A DNA stretch of 64,000 nucleotides from JBCBDX01 sp038529265 (lineage in GTDB: Bacteria > Pseudomonadota > Alphaproteobacteria > Rhizobiales > Rhizobiaceae), in the NCBI GenBank assembly GCA_038529265.1, contig JBCBDX010000003.1:186001-250000 (forward strand), written 5' to 3'. Both the position numbers and the translations under genes were made by a program. Position 1 is the stretch's first letter; every line of letters begins with the position of its first letter. The notes beneath the pieces were generated by a model. The model was not told where the DNA came from, did no database searches, and worked only from the letters and a program-made list of their open reading frames with translations. This document shows, piece by piece, positions 24,715 to 32,828 of the stretch.

Positions 24715-25818
24715 ATGCTTGATCCGGTGATTGCATTCATCACGCGCGCATTTGAGTATCTTGGCCGCGCAATCGGCACGGCTATCGCGTGGCTTCTCTG
24801 GCCGTTTCTCGCATTCCGGCGCTGGCTGCGCGGTAAGGGCTGGTTTGTCAAAATTCCGGTCTTTGTGGTTTTGGCCGCCTTGTTCGTCGGCTACGCCTAT
24901 ATGTTTTACATCACGCAGTTTTGGTCGCCGCCTTCGCCTGCTTTGGCACAAAAATATGTTGGTGAGGAGTTTAGTCTCTCGGCGGGTGAAGACTTGGGCA
25001 ATGGTTCTTGTCAGGCATCTGCAATGGTCGTCGCGGTGCAAGACATTATCGATATGAATGTCGATCAGGCACCTTGGGTTTCATCCAACCCACTGCATAA
25101 AGCTGGCTTCTTCTTCATTATGGATTGGCGCGATACGCCGTTCTTCGATAATCGCGCGGCGTTTCAATTGGGTATGAACACCGCAGTTCGCCGGACGAGC
25201 GTTGAAATGGTTGATCGTCTCGGCCGTGTGCGCGGAACATCCTCAATCAACCAAAATTTGCAGGATGCACGCGAGGCGGCAAACTATCGTGAAACGGCTT
25301 GGTATGTGACGTCTTCGCTACCGTTTTTCCAACCAGCGACGCAGCAACGCTTGCGTGATGCTAGCGTCAGTTTGGGTGCGTTCAACAATGAGCTCGTCTC
25401 TTGTGGCGCATTCTTTGACACGCGAGCGGATAATCTTCTGCAGTTTCTTGATCGAGTGACGTCAGACATTGGTTCGACGTCGCAAATTCTTCAGGACCAG
25501 ATTCAAGTTGGTGGCGTCACTGGTTTTGACCGGCGCGCAGACGATCGGTTCTGGTTCACCTACGGCCAATTGTTCGCCTATTATATGGTTCTGACCGCAG
25601 CCAATAGCGATTTTCAAAACGTCATCGAGCAACGTAATCTGGATGATCTCTGGCAGCGGCTTGATGACAATTTCCAGGATGCCTTGAATTTGCGGCCCTT
25701 CTTTGTGGCCAACGCCAACGCATCTAGCCTCATTAAGTCACATCTTGAGTCAATTGGATTTGCACTACTGCGCGCACGGACCAATCTGACCGAAATACGA
25801 GATGTGCTTGACCGTTAA
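24715..25818 (+). CDS. DUF2333 family membrane-anchored protein
   Basis: A 367-residue protein with an N-terminal membrane segment (residues about 45-66, IPVFVVLAALFVGYAYMFYI). A large, probably periplasmic, domain contains DUF2333 blocks: CQASAMVVAVQDIIDMNVDQ, PWVSSNPLHKAGFFFIMDW, RTSVEMVDRLGRVRG and FWFTYGQLFAYYMVL. The function of the family is unknown. It directly follows the DUF6638 gene in the same operon and overlaps the convergent exported-protein gene by 4 bases. Confidence 0.82.
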   Translation: MLDPVIAFITRAFEYLGRAIGTAIAWLLWPFLAFRRWLRGKGWFVKIPVFVVLAALFVGYAYMFYITQFWSPPSPALAQKYVGEEFSLSAGEDLGNGSCQASAMVVAVQDIIDMNVDQAPWVSSNPLHKAGFFFIMDWRDTPFFDNRAAFQLGMNTAVRRTSVEMVDRLGRVRGTSSINQNLQDAREAANYRETAWYVTSSLPFFQPATQQRLRDASVSLGAFNNELVSCGAFFDTRADNLLQFLDRVTSDIGSTSQILQDQIQVGGVTGFDRRADDRFWFTYGQLFAYYMVLTAANSDFQNVIEQRNLDDLWQRLDDNFQDALNLRPFFVANANASSLIKSHLESIGFALLRARTNLTEIRDVLDR

Positions 25819-26366
25819 AGTTCACGGGCGTCGGATTGTTTTTGCAGGTCTTTCAGCGCTTCTGCAAATCCCGCCGATGGCCAGCTAAGCTCAAACGAGC
25901 GGAACACACGGTCGCGCAGGGCGAACGTCATCGCCGCATTGTCTTTCGACAGTGCTTGCGCCAAGTCGCTAGCCTGCTTGCCATTGATCGCGCATTCGCT
26001 ACCGCGCGGGCATTGGCTCTGGTCGAAAGTCCAAATCGCATCCTCGCCGCCCAAAACTTGCCAAGGCGCAGTGAAACGGACGCCTGACTCATATTCAAAG
26101 TTGAATGTCAGGCCGTTATCTTCGGTGTCAGTGATGAAGACAAAAAGAGCACCAAATGGGTTCTGGGCATAAGCGTCCACATAACGCAGATAACATCGTT
26201 TGATGGCATCGTTGTCAGAGCGTTGGTCACAGCCTACCGTCCACTCGCCGTAGGTGGTGTAATAGTCAGATGCCCATTTCCAGTCTTCATTCGTGTTTTT
26301 GGCAGTTGAACCAATGATTGTTGCTGACAGCATCATGGTGGCTGACAGAATGGTTTTTATGGGCAT
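25815..26366 (-). CDS. Exported protein with invasion-associated locus B-like features
   Basis: A 183-residue protein with a weak N-terminal signal (MPIKTILSATMMLSATIIGS). Blocks YGEWTVGCDQ, RCYLRYVDAY and QCPRGSECAINGKQ give paired cysteines spaced as in invasion-associated locus B proteins, but similarity is loose and a simple hypothetical periplasmic protein is equally fair. GAGG is 8 bases upstream of the start at 26366. It is convergent with the DUF2333 gene and divergent from fhs. Confidence 0.6.
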   Translation of the reverse strand: MPIKTILSATMMLSATIIGSTAKNTNEDWKWASDYYTTYGEWTVGCDQRSDNDAIKRCYLRYVDAYAQNPFGALFVFITDTEDNGLTFNFEYESGVRFTAPWQVLGGEDAIWTFDQSQCPRGSECAINGKQASDLAQALSKDNAAMTFALRDRVFRSFELSWPSAGFAEALKDLQKQSDAREL

Positions 26367-26568
26367 GGCACAACCTCGCTTCTTTTAAGCGCAAGTCTAA
26401 AGGCTGTTCGGGGCGTGGCGACCAACATCTGTTCACGCTCGTTCATAGCTCTGTGATGGATCATGTCGCATTTCGCCCAACCCATGCCTTGCCTGCGATG
26501 GTGGATAGCATGGGTCGGTGACAAGCATTCTTCTAAAAAAGTTTGCGGCTTTTTGGGAGGAGCACGCT

Positions 26569-28248
26569 ATGGCTAAGTTCAAGACGGACATAGAGATTGC
26601 ACGGTCGGCGGACAAAAAGCCGATCCAAGAGATCGGGGCCAAGCTTGGGATAGGCCCGGATCATTTGCTCCCCTATGGCCATGACAAAGCCAAGGTAACG
26701 CCAAAGTTCATCCAGTCGGTTCAAGACAGGGATAATGGCAAGCTCATCCTCGTAACGGCCATCAATCCAACACCTGCGGGTGAGGGCAAAACGACGACAA
26801 CGGTCGGGCTCGGCGATGGGTTGAACCGCATTGGCAAGAAGGCTGCCATCTGCATTCGCGAAGCGTCACTGGGACCAAACTTTGGCATGAAGGGTGGTGC
26901 TGCAGGCGGCGGTTATGCGCAGGTCGTCCCGATGGAAGATATGAACTTGCACTTCACCGGTGACTTTCACGCGATCACATCTGCCCACAATTTATTGGCG
27001 GCGATGATCGACAATCACGTTTATTGGGGCAATGAGCTGGAGATCGATATTCGGCGTATCGTTTGGCGCCGTGTCGTTGACATGAATGATCGCGCCCTAC
27101 GAGAGATCACTGCATCGCTTGGGGGTGTTGCCAATGGGTTTCCGAGGGAGGCAGGCTTCGACATCACTGTTGCCTCCGAGGTCATGGCGATCCTATGCCT
27201 TGCATCGAGTTTGAAGGATTTGGAAGATCGGCTTGGCGCGATGATTGTCGCCTACAAGCGCGACAAGACCCCAATATATTGTCGTGACCTCAACGCTCAC
27301 GGAGCGATGGCGGTGCTCCTGAAAGATGCGATGCAGCCGAACCTTGTGCAGACGCTTGAGAACAATCCCGCCTTTGTCCATGGCGGGCCGTTTGCCAATA
27401 TCGCCCATGGTTGTAATTCCGTGGTTGCGACTACAACCGCGCTGAAGATTGCTGACTATGTCGTCACGGAGGCAGGGTTCGGTGCAGATCTGGGTGCGGA
27501 AAAGTTCATGAACATCAAATGCCGCAAGGCAGGACTGGCACCCGATGCTGTTGTGCTTGTGGCAACCGTGCGCGCTATGAAGATGAACGGCGGCGTCGCC
27601 AAAGCCGATCTAAACGAAGAAAATGTTGAGGCCGTGCAGGCTGGTTGCGCCAACCTTGGCCGACATATCCGCAACGTAAAATCATTCGGCGTGCCCGTTG
27701 TTGTGGCGATCAACCACTTTGTTTCAGACACGGATGGGGAACTGCAAGCGGTGCAGGATTATGTAGCCACACAGGGCTCGGAAGCCATTATCTGCCGCCA
27801 TTGGGCGCATGGCTCGGCTGGTATTGAAGCCCTGGCTGAAAAAGTCGTTGAGTTGGCAGACAGCGGCTTGTCCGCGTTCGCACCGCTCTATCCCGATGAG
27901 ATGCCACTCTTTGAGAAGATCGAGCTCATCGCCAAACGTATCTACCATGCCGACGAGGTGCTGGCCGACAAGGCGATCCGTGACCAACTGCGCAGTTGGG
28001 AGAGCCAAGGTTATGGCGAGCTTCCAATATGCATGGCCAAGACACAATACTCCTTCTCAACCGACCCCAATTTGCGTGGTGCGCCCAGCGGCCATTCAGT
28101 GCCGGTGCGTGAAGTGCGATTGAGCGCGGGGGCAGGGTTCATTGTTGTCATTTGTGGGCAAATCATGACCATGCCCGGCTTGCCACGACATCCTTCTGCT
28201 GAGTTGATCCGCTTCAATGATGACGGTGTGATCGACGGACTTTTCTAG
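26569..28248 (+). CDS. fhs: Formate-tetrahydrofolate ligase
   Basis: A 559-residue enzyme beginning MAKFKTDIEIARSADKKPIQ, with the ATP site TPAGEGKTTTTVGLGDGL, the family signature REASLGPNFGMKGGAAGGGYAQVVPM and FTGDFHAITSAHNL. It makes 10-formyltetrahydrofolate from formate, ATP and tetrahydrofolate in one-carbon metabolism. The start at 26569 has an ideal GGAGG ribosome site; an upstream extension to 26518 is not conserved. No other one-carbon gene is adjacent. Confidence 0.96.
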   Translation: MAKFKTDIEIARSADKKPIQEIGAKLGIGPDHLLPYGHDKAKVTPKFIQSVQDRDNGKLILVTAINPTPAGEGKTTTTVGLGDGLNRIGKKAAICIREASLGPNFGMKGGAAGGGYAQVVPMEDMNLHFTGDFHAITSAHNLLAAMIDNHVYWGNELEIDIRRIVWRRVVDMNDRALREITASLGGVANGFPREAGFDITVASEVMAILCLASSLKDLEDRLGAMIVAYKRDKTPIYCRDLNAHGAMAVLLKDAMQPNLVQTLENNPAFVHGGPFANIAHGCNSVVATTTALKIADYVVTEAGFGADLGAEKFMNIKCRKAGLAPDAVVLVATVRAMKMNGGVAKADLNEENVEAVQAGCANLGRHIRNVKSFGVPVVVAINHFVSDTDGELQAVQDYVATQGSEAIICRHWAHGSAGIEALAEKVVELADSGLSAFAPLYPDEMPLFEKIELIAKRIYHADEVLADKAIRDQLRSWESQGYGELPICMAKTQYSFSTDPNLRGAPSGHSVPVREVRLSAGAGFIVVICGQIMTMPGLPRHPSAELIRFNDDGVIDGLF

Positions 28249-28342
28249 CTTAAAGCGCATACTTCAATTACTCGCTAAAAAGTTGTATTTTGTGGCCATT
28301 GCTTCTTTACATGGTTATGATTGTATCCTAGCTGTGATACAA

Positions 28343-28447
28343 CTTAAACGAGATCACAGATACGGGTTCCCCTGCTTACCCCGTTCTGTGTGCCTGCTGT
28401 AAGCGGGCTAGGAGCCAGGTCAATCCGCCCGACCTGGCTCCTTTTTT
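28343..28447 (+). ncRNA. Probable small RNA of the suhB/mmgR (alpha-r8) type
   Basis: Between fhs and trpL the sequence folds into a hairpin, CACAG-A-T-ACGGG (28355-28366) pairing with CCCGT-T-CTGTG (28380-28390). A spacer follows, then an 11-bp perfect terminator stem GGAGCCAGGTC (28411-28421)/GACCTGGCTCC (28431-28441) with a T run at 28442-28447. The ACAGATACGGGTT...CCTGCTT...CTGTGTG pattern is what I remember of the suhB/mmgR family in alphaproteobacteria; this match is from memory and unverified. The 5' end near 28343 is estimated from the family. An independent terminator ahead of the trp leader shows a separate transcript ends here. Confidence 0.65.
28411..28447 (+). terminator. Rho-independent terminator of the small RNA
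   Basis: An 11-bp perfect stem (28411-28421 with 28431-28441), 9-base loop and six T residues. No protein gene ends within 150 bases upstream, which supports a separate non-coding transcript. Confidence 0.88.
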
Positions 28448-28505
28448 CGTTTTGCCGATTGCGTAAACCGAAAGATGACAATAGCTTGGCCGAATGAGCA
28501 ACGTA

Positions 28506-28544
28506 ATGACACAAGCATGGTGGTGGCACGGCTTTAGGCGGTGA
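28506..28544 (+). CDS. trpL: trp operon leader peptide TrpL
   Basis: A 12-codon reading frame, MTQAWWWHGFRR, with three consecutive TGG codons at 28518-28526, ends just before an attenuator and 100 bases upstream of trpE(G). Ribosome stalling at the tryptophan codons when charged tRNA-Trp is scarce is the established mechanism in rhizobia, where the leader is often translated from a leaderless start. No ribosome site is visible here, which agrees with that. Confidence 0.88.
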   Translation: MTQAWWWHGFRR

Positions 28545-28569
28545 CTGCAGCTATTTGTGTGTATGCAAC

Positions 28570-28599
28570 AACCGCCCTGACATGCCGGGCGGTTTTTTT
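28570..28599 (+). terminator. trp attenuator terminator
   Basis: AACCGCCC (28570-28577) pairs with GGGCGGTT (28587-28594), and T residues run 28593-28599. The antiterminator alternative is GGCGGT (28537-28542, over the trpL stop) pairing with ACCGCC (28571-28576), mutually exclusive with the terminator. This is classic transcription attenuation. Confidence 0.88.
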
Positions 28600-28647
28600 G
28601 TGCGAGAAAATCTGTCCAACGGATGCCGGGGCTAAGGGATCGGAACG

Positions 28648-30801
28648 ATGAAAGAAGACAATGAAACCTATCTGACGCGAGGCGGCGTTAAAGTCGTCCG
28701 CTCTCGTCAAAAGGTTGACTTTGCCACGGCCATTGAAAGTGCGACTGATGCGCTTGATGACCGTATGGGTGCCGTATTGTCGTCCAACTATGAATATCCT
28801 GGCCGTTATACACGGTGGGATACGGCGATCATCGATCCGCCATTGATGATCTCTGCACGCAAGCGGATCATGAAGGTCACACCACTGAATGCGCGCGGTG
28901 TCCCGTTGGCAGCAATGGTGCGCACCGCGTTGCAAGACCATCCGCATATTGATGAAATGCGGGCTGATGGCGATGGTTTGCGCATCATCATTTCTGAGCA
29001 GACGGAAATCGTCTCAGAAGAAGAGCGGTCGCGCGCGCCGAGCGTCTTTTCAATTCTGCGCACCATTGTTCAGCATTTCGGCTCAAGCGAAGATGAGGAC
29101 TTGGCGCTGTTTGGTGCCTTTGGATATGATATTGCGTTCCAGTTTGATCCCATCGAAGAAAAGCTTGAGCGCCCCGAGGATCAACGGGATCTGGTTCTGT
29201 TTTTCCCTGATCAGATTATCGTTGTCGATAATCATTCAGCCGATGCTTGGGTTGATGTTTATGACTTCAACGATGAAACGAACACAACTGTCGGCATCGA
29301 ACGTGAACAAACGCTTGCGCCTTTTGTGCCCACGGATGAAAAGCCGCCGCGCGGCGATCATGTGCCCGGCGAATATGCCAAGCTTGTTGAGAAGGCCAAG
29401 GACTCCTTTGCGCGTGGCGATCTTTTTGAAGTTGTGCCGGGACAGAAATTTTTTGAGCGCGTTGCCAGCAAGCCATCGGCAATCGCCAAGCGTTTGAAAG
29501 AAACCAATCCCGCTCCCTATTCGTTCTTCATGAACCTGGGCGAAAACGAGTTTTTGATCGGTGCATCACCCGAAATGTTTGTGCGCGTGACGGGACGACG
29601 GATCGAAACTTGCCCGATCTCCGGCACTATTGAGCGCGGCACTGATGCGATCACTGACAGCGAGCAAATTCTCAAACTACTCAATTCGAAAAAGGATGAG
29701 AGCGAATTGACAATGTGCTCGGACGTTGATCGCAACGACAAGAGCCGCGTGTGCGAGCCGGGCACTGTGCGTGTGATCGGGCGTCGTCAGATCGAGATGT
29801 ACTCGCGGCTCATCCATACTGTGGATCATGTGGAAGGGCGGCTACGCGAGGACATGGATGCTTTTGACGGGTTCCTGTCTCATACATGGGCGGTAACGGT
29901 GACCGGCGCGCCAAAGCTGTGGGCCATGCGCTTTATCGAGAACCATGAAAAGAGCCCGCGTGCTTGGTATGGCGGCGCTATCGGCATGGTCAAATTCAAC
30001 GGCGATATGAATACGGGCCTGACGCTGCGCACCATCCATATCAAGGATGGTATCGCTAGCGTGCGGGCAGGGGCCACGCTTTTGTTTGATAGTGATCCGC
30101 AGGCGGAAGAAGCAGAGACTGAGTTGAAAGCCTCAGCGCTTCTCGCCGCTATCCGCGATAGCGCGAAGTCCAATAGCCGGGACAATGAACGCGTTGCGCG
30201 AAAAGTGGGCGAAGGAAAGCGGATCCTTCTCGTAGATCATGAAGACTCCTTTGTGCACACGCTGGCCAATTATTTTCGCCAAACTGGAGCGGAAGTCAGA
30301 ACGGTTCGCACGCCAGTGCCCGAGATTGTCTATGATGACTTCAAGCCGGACCTGGTTGTTCTCTCACCGGGACCTGGCACGCCGAAGGATTTCGGTACAC
30401 GCGAAACGGTCAAACAGGCGCGCTCGCGCGACATGGCCGTTTTTGGTGTGTGCCTTGGGTTGCAGGCGCTGACCGAAGCCTATGGCGGCACTTTGCGGCA
30501 ACTCAATTATCCGATGCATGGCAAGCCGTCTCGCATTCGCGTCCATACGCCGGGCAAGGTGTTCTCCGGTCTGCCCAAAGAGGTCACGGTCGGTCGTTAT
30601 CACTCGATCTTTGCCGATCCTTCACGCCTACCAGATGAGTTCATCGTCACGGCCGAAACGGAAGATGGGGTGGTCATGGGCATAGAGCATAAGGACGAGC
30701 CGGTTGCGGCAGTGCAGTTCCACCCGGAAAGCATCATGACGCTGGGTGGTAGCGCCGGCATGCGCATGATTGAAAATGTGGTCGCACATTTGGTCGAGTG
30801 A
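28648..30801 (+). CDS. trpE: Fused anthranilate synthase TrpE(G)
   Basis: A 717-residue fusion. The N-terminal 1-510 is the chorismate-using component (PAPYSFFMNLGENEFLIGAS, PISGTIERG, SDVDRNDKSRVCEPG, WYGGAIGMV). The C-terminal 525-717 is a class I glutamine amidotransferase with the nucleophile motif FGVCLGLQ (Cys near 601) and FHPES (His and Glu near 691-693). It makes anthranilate from chorismate and glutamine, the first step to tryptophan. The single-chain form is typical of Hyphomicrobiales. Transcription is controlled by the trpL attenuator. Confidence 0.96.
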   Translation: MKEDNETYLTRGGVKVVRSRQKVDFATAIESATDALDDRMGAVLSSNYEYPGRYTRWDTAIIDPPLMISARKRIMKVTPLNARGVPLAAMVRTALQDHPHIDEMRADGDGLRIIISEQTEIVSEEERSRAPSVFSILRTIVQHFGSSEDEDLALFGAFGYDIAFQFDPIEEKLERPEDQRDLVLFFPDQIIVVDNHSADAWVDVYDFNDETNTTVGIEREQTLAPFVPTDEKPPRGDHVPGEYAKLVEKAKDSFARGDLFEVVPGQKFFERVASKPSAIAKRLKETNPAPYSFFMNLGENEFLIGASPEMFVRVTGRRIETCPISGTIERGTDAITDSEQILKLLNSKKDESELTMCSDVDRNDKSRVCEPGTVRVIGRRQIEMYSRLIHTVDHVEGRLREDMDAFDGFLSHTWAVTVTGAPKLWAMRFIENHEKSPRAWYGGAIGMVKFNGDMNTGLTLRTIHIKDGIASVRAGATLLFDSDPQAEEAETELKASALLAAIRDSAKSNSRDNERVARKVGEGKRILLVDHEDSFVHTLANYFRQTGAEVRTVRTPVPEIVYDDFKPDLVVLSPGPGTPKDFGTRETVKQARSRDMAVFGVCLGLQALTEAYGGTLRQLNYPMHGKPSRIRVHTPGKVFSGLPKEVTVGRYHSIFADPSRLPDEFIVTAETEDGVVMGIEHKDEPVAAVQFHPESIMTLGGSAGMRMIENVVAHLVE

Positions 30802-30839
30802 TTGTTGCGCTCTTAACCCTTTTCGATTAATGCAAGAGG

Positions 30840-30935
30840 ATGTTTTTGGAGCAGAACAACACTAATGTTCGCGACGCCGCTCTTGCGCGCACCCTTCTGC
30901 TTGACCTCCTCCTTATCGGCGGCTGCCGGGCCTGA
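30840..30935 (+). CDS. leuL: leuA leader peptide with seven-residue leucine block
   Basis: A 31-codon frame from ATG at 30840 to TGA at 30933-30935. It holds the run LLLDLLL (codons 30894-30914) followed by IGGCRA. AAGAGG abuts the ATG, so the true start may instead be TTG at 30846, which has better spacing. It lies 140 bases upstream of leuA, exactly where alphaproteobacterial leucine attenuation leaders occur. Six leucine codons in seven positions makes a chance ORF unlikely. Confidence 0.75.
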   Translation: MFLEQNNTNVRDAALARTLLLDLLLIGGCRA

Positions 30936-31066
30936 TTTAGACAGGGCGCCCGGTGGTCGATGAGCGAACTTTCATGTTTCGCCAGCCCCGTCGTCTTTAC
31001 ATCCTGACTTGAATTGACCATTGAACGCCGCCAGACGGGAACGCCCGCCACAGATGCGGCGCGGAG
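30926..31066 (+). promoter_or_regulatory. Structured leuA leader RNA
   Basis: Two stems can form after the leucine codons: CCGGGC (30926-30931) with GCCCGG (30948-30953), and CGCCGC (31026-31031) with GCGGCG (31056-31061), the latter enclosing a CGGG-AACG-CCCG hairpin. No T-run terminator is evident. The second stem ends beside the GGAG ribosome site (31063-31066), so control of translation start rather than of termination is possible. Confidence 0.5.
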
Positions 31067-31074
31067 AAATGACG

Positions 31075-32784
31075 ATGATTATGCAAACCGCAAATACAAA
31101 GGCAGGTATGCCAACTGCCGCTCAAAAATACCGACCTTATCCGATCATGGATATGGCGGACAGAACCTGGCCGGGCAAGGTGATCGATACACCGCCGATC
31201 TGGTGTTCCGTTGATCTGCGAGACGGCAATCAGGCGCTGATCGAGCCGATGGGCCATGAGCGCAAAACGCGCATGTTCGCGCTTTTGCTGCAGATGGGCT
31301 TTAAAGAGATCGAAATCGGCTTTCCGTCCGCTTCGCAAACCGACTTTGATTTTGCGCGTTGGTGCGTGGAAGAAGGCAATGTGCCCGCTGATGTGTCTTT
31401 GCAGGTTTTGGTTCAGTGCAGGCCCGAACTGATCTCGCGCACCTTTGAAAGCTTGGAAGGCGCCAAATCACCCATCGTCCATTTTTACAACTCCACATCT
31501 GAGCTGCAGCGCCGTGTGGTCTTCAACAAGGATCGTAACGGCATCAAGCAGATTGCAACGGATGCGGCCAAGATGGTGGCCGACATGGCGGCCAAAGCAG
31601 GAGGTGGCTACCGGTTCCAATATTCGCCGGAGAGCTTCACCGGCACAGAGATGGAATTTGCGTTGGAGGTTTGTAACGCGGTCACTGAGATCATGCAGCC
31701 AACCCCAGACAACAAGCTGATCCATAATCTGCCAGCGACTGTCGAGATGTCGACGCCCAACGTGCATGCTGACCAGATCGAGTGGATGTGCCGTAATCTT
31801 GATAATCGAGAGAATGTTCTGGTGTCCCTGCACCCACACAATGACCGGGGCACAGCCATTGCAGCGACCGAATTGGGTTTGATGGCCGGTGCGGATCGCG
31901 TTGAAGGCACACTGTTCGGCAATGGTGAGCGTACTGGTAATGTGGATCTGGTGACGCTGGCTTTGAACATGTTTACGCAAGGCGTCGATCCAGCGCTGGA
32001 CGTGTCAGACATAAACCGCATTCGCGATGTGTATGAACATTGCAACCAGTTGGCGATCCCTGAGCGCCATCCTTACGTCGGCGAACTGGTCTATACTGCT
32101 TTTTCAGGCTCGCATCAGGACGCAATCAAAAAGGGCATGACTAACATCAGGTCGGCGGACCAGGATTTGTGGGAGGTGCCTTACCTGCCAATCGATCCGG
32201 AAGATGTCGGCCGGACGTATGAAGCGATCATTCGTATCAACTCGCAGTCTGGAAAAGGTGGTATCGCCTATATTTTGCAGGAAGATTACGGCTTGAACCT
32301 GCCACGTGCCTTGCAGATGGAATTCCGCGAAGTGATTCAGAAGATCACCGATGAAGAAGGCATCGAGTTGACCTCGGGACGCATCTACAATGAGTTTATG
32401 AGCACCTATGTCGGTGCTGATGATCAGCGCATAAAATTCCTGTCGCATCGCACGGAGCCTGAAGATCAGGATGCTGAAAGTCGCGTCATGCAGGCCAAGC
32501 TGATGGATGGAAACGTCAAGGTGGCTATCACTGGTCGCGGCACCGGTCCCATTGATTCCTTTGTTGATGCGGTTTTCCAGCATTACGGCATTCGTTTGAG
32601 CGTTAAAGACTATGCGGAACACTCATTGCAGCACGGTTCTGATGCGGCAGCGATCTGTTACATGCAGATGGAGCATAATGGAAAAAGTGTTTTTGGTGTT
32701 GGGATCAACAAGAATATTGTGGCAGCTTCGCTCGAAGCAATAGTTTCTGTTGTAAACCGGTTGAGGTTAAATACCCAAAGTTGA
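31075..32784 (+). CDS. leuA: 2-Isopropylmalate synthase (long form)
   Basis: A 569-residue enzyme with the HMGL-like barrel: SVDLRDGNQALIEPM (metal and substrate site), GFKEIEIGFPSASQTDFDF and LHPHNDRGTAIAATELGLMAGADRVEGTLFG (HxH metal ligands and GDRVEG-type signature). The C-terminal LeuA allosteric domain (about 420-569) ends with HNGKSVFGVGINKNIVAASL. It condenses acetyl-CoA with 2-oxoisovalerate, the first committed leucine step, and the C-terminal domain senses leucine. It is the yeast-type long form found in rhizobia. GGAG with 8-base spacing favours 31075; 31069 and 31081 are other ATGs. Confidence 0.95.
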   Translation: MIMQTANTKAGMPTAAQKYRPYPIMDMADRTWPGKVIDTPPIWCSVDLRDGNQALIEPMGHERKTRMFALLLQMGFKEIEIGFPSASQTDFDFARWCVEEGNVPADVSLQVLVQCRPELISRTFESLEGAKSPIVHFYNSTSELQRRVVFNKDRNGIKQIATDAAKMVADMAAKAGGGYRFQYSPESFTGTEMEFALEVCNAVTEIMQPTPDNKLIHNLPATVEMSTPNVHADQIEWMCRNLDNRENVLVSLHPHNDRGTAIAATELGLMAGADRVEGTLFGNGERTGNVDLVTLALNMFTQGVDPALDVSDINRIRDVYEHCNQLAIPERHPYVGELVYTAFSGSHQDAIKKGMTNIRSADQDLWEVPYLPIDPEDVGRTYEAIIRINSQSGKGGIAYILQEDYGLNLPRALQMEFREVIQKITDEEGIELTSGRIYNEFMSTYVGADDQRIKFLSHRTEPEDQDAESRVMQAKLMDGNVKVAITGRGTGPIDSFVDAVFQHYGIRLSVKDYAEHSLQHGSDAAAICYMQMEHNGKSVFGVGINKNIVAASLEAIVSVVNRLRLNTQS

Positions 32785-32828
32785 GTTATATCTTGTCCTT
32801 GACTTAGATAGCACACCAATATTGACCT

